A stretch of 64,000 nucleotides of DNA, from assembly GCF_003576475.1 (NCBI RefSeq), contig NZ_QWGR01000013.1:81496-145495 (forward strand), given 5' to 3'. A program made the position numbers and the translations under genes. How positions within the stretch are numbered: position 1 is the first letter of the stretch; each line of letters starts with the position of its first letter. The notes under the pieces are model-generated. The model had not been told where the DNA came from. It worked only from the letters and a program-made list of their open reading frames with translations, and made no database searches. Origin of the DNA: Maribellus luteus (GTDB lineage Bacteria; Bacteroidota; Bacteroidia; Bacteroidales; Prolixibacteraceae). Below are positions 62,776-64,000 of the stretch, piece after piece.

Positions 62776-63915
62776 GTTATTTAATTTTGCTCTTAACACG
62801 ACTGAATTTTGAAAATCCCTTTTCTCTTGTCAAACTTCCAGAAATACTATTAAAGTCTCGCCCCTACTACCAGAAAACATCCTATAATATTCAGACAAAT
62901 TTTTCTTTTAATATTGACTAAATAATTGATGCAATCTCCCCTACAAGAACTCTCAATCCACCTGTTCTGTAATAAATTCTTTCCCCTCCGTTTGCTACAA
63001 CACTTAGGAAATAAACAATTCTTCTCTGTCTTCAATTTTGATTATAGCAAACAAATATAATCATAAACAAACACAAACAAACAGACAGCATTAAAAATAT
63101 AATACGTTTCGACCACAAAAACAATCAACAACAGACTAGAGAAACACAAACAACACGCTCAATAACAGGCCAATAACCAGCGAACATTTTCGAATCAAAA
63201 AAAGATACAGACAATCACAAGATTACCACATTTAAAGCCCCAAGAATCACTTTCCCAAAATCATCACCCTTTCAAGGACGGCGATTTTAGTAGCAGAACA
63301 AACAAGTCTTACCAGCCAAGACGAACTATCATAGCAGATATTACGAGCTTACAACTGAGACAGGAATAACATTTCAAAAAGTGAAGTCAAACATGTCCCG
63401 TCAACCTCAATGGCACTATAACTATTCTTCATAAAATGGGAATAGATCGCTGCTAATTGTTTCCCACTTTATTACTGCAAGTTTCATGACATAAACAGAA
63501 GAAAAAAAGGTTCCCCACCGCATTCCTAGTTGATTGTAATTCACCAACTGCTCCCCATAACAGACACAAGATTGGAGAATGCTCATTTGCTATACTTATC
63601 CTCAACAATAACTATCAGCGGCTTGCAAGCACTACAGTCCATATCTGTATACCAATGACACTCTCGTTATCGCCAGGAAAATATCTGAGCAACAAGTTTT
63701 GCTTTAGCGACTAAAACAATAATTCAAATTACAGCATTTCTTGTATATCTGGACTACTTTTCTGTCGTCAACTCAAAAGTAGGCAACCCGGCTTGGGCCA
63801 ATAACACAACTGCCTTCAGACCCCACCCAACACCTACATAACCAAATATTTACCACAAGACTATGGTTTAGAATTATATTGATTACCTGAAAAACAATTC
63901 GTTTAGTGTAAAATT
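62776..63915. other. Gene-poor AT-rich region
   Basis: About 1.1 kb with no supported gene. Near 63052 is a promoter candidate for the operon at its left (listed separately). From about 63420 to 63860 several short open frames on the minus strand look protein-like (for example one of 54 residues at 63422-63586), but each is broken by stops within 60 codons. It may be a decayed gene or chance in AT-rich DNA. Confidence 0.55.
63052..63081 (-). promoter_or_regulatory. Candidate promoter of the kelch-to-FGGY operon
   Basis: On the minus strand TATATTTG (63052-63059) is an exact TAnnTTTG box, and TTTG (63078-63081) lies 18 bases upstream, close to the usual 19-21 spacing. The leader to the kelch ATG at 62775 would be about 270 nt, which is long. 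Confidence 0.5.
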
Positions 63916-64000
63916 CTACTTGCTGTTTCCTGTCCAAATGTTTCGCTCAAGCGGTGTTGATACCGGAGACTGAGACGGAATGTAAAAAACGCCGTTTTCC
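63916..64000 (-). CDS. Possible C-terminal fragment of a protein running off the window
   Basis: On the minus strand the frame is open from the window edge to a TAG at 63916-63918 and reads ENGVFYIPSQSPVSTPLERN, ending in NSK. The composition looks protein-like, but 27 codons without a stop are not strong evidence. I do not recognise the family. Confidence 0.35.
   Translation of the reverse strand, partial: ENGVFYIPSQSPVSTPLERNIWTGNSK

Noticed and set aside
62850..63035. A 61-residue minus-strand open frame upstream of the kelch gene
   Set aside because: It has no recognisable domain and lies in the likely leader of the operon.

Overview
The window looks like a chromosomal segment of a polysaccharide-degrading Bacteroidota bacterium, probably marine or anaerobic and near the Marinilabiliales/Prolixibacteraceae, although the exact lineage is a guess. 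The evidence is a SusC/SusD pair driven by an ECF sigma factor and a FecR-type anti-sigma factor, two proteins ending in type IX secretion (T9SS) sorting domains, Bacteroidota promoter boxes of the form TAnnTTTG, and a tmRNA whose tag reads GENNYALAA.

Region by region. 1-0.57 kb: the 3' end of an MscS-type channel gene. 0.57-2.1 kb: a gene-free repeat field (a 42-bp minisatellite, then a 244-bp direct repeat in low-complexity sequence). 2.1-8.5 kb: housekeeping genes (M3 peptidase, pheT, a MazF-type toxin with a candidate antitoxin, an EamA transporter). 8.6-23.7 kb: a polysaccharide utilization locus with sigma factor, FecR, SusC, SusD, GH16, heparinase II/III-type lyase, GH88 and two sulfatases. 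Together these suggest a sulfated, uronate-containing polysaccharide. 24.2-27.3 kb: a phosphotriesterase-like lipoprotein, a tandem array of GIY-YIG genes fused to tRNA-Asp 3'-end remnants, two intact tRNA-Asp genes and a metallophosphatase. 27.4-34.6 kb: a galactose locus (Na+/sugar symporter, MFS sugar transporter, galK, GntR regulator, divergent galM). 34.7-42.2 kb: acyl-CoA ligase, tmRNA, a DUF4861 lipoprotein and a large LRR/Ig-like T9SS cargo protein. 42.3-46.0 kb: L-rhamnose isomerase, mutarotase and permease, with a divergent AraC regulator.

46.3-62.8 kb is the most unusual part: fifteen genes all on the minus strand, in two tight groups (eleven genes from kelch to FGGY kinase, then DeoR-SIS-TIM-UPF0047). 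They combine a sialidase-like lipoprotein, a secreted FG-GAP/VCBS protein, a cytoplasmic kelch protein, a Na+ symporter, an aldolase of the DapA/NanA fold, a NagA-like deacetylase, a NagB-like protein with an altered active site, a cytoplasmic neutral-ceramidase-like protein, a sugar kinase, sugar-phosphate isomerases and two small cysteine-rich proteins. It reads as a catabolic pathway for an acylated amino sugar or sialic-acid-like compound, but the set does not match a pathway I know. The last kilobase has no clear gene apart from a possible partial C-terminus at the right edge.
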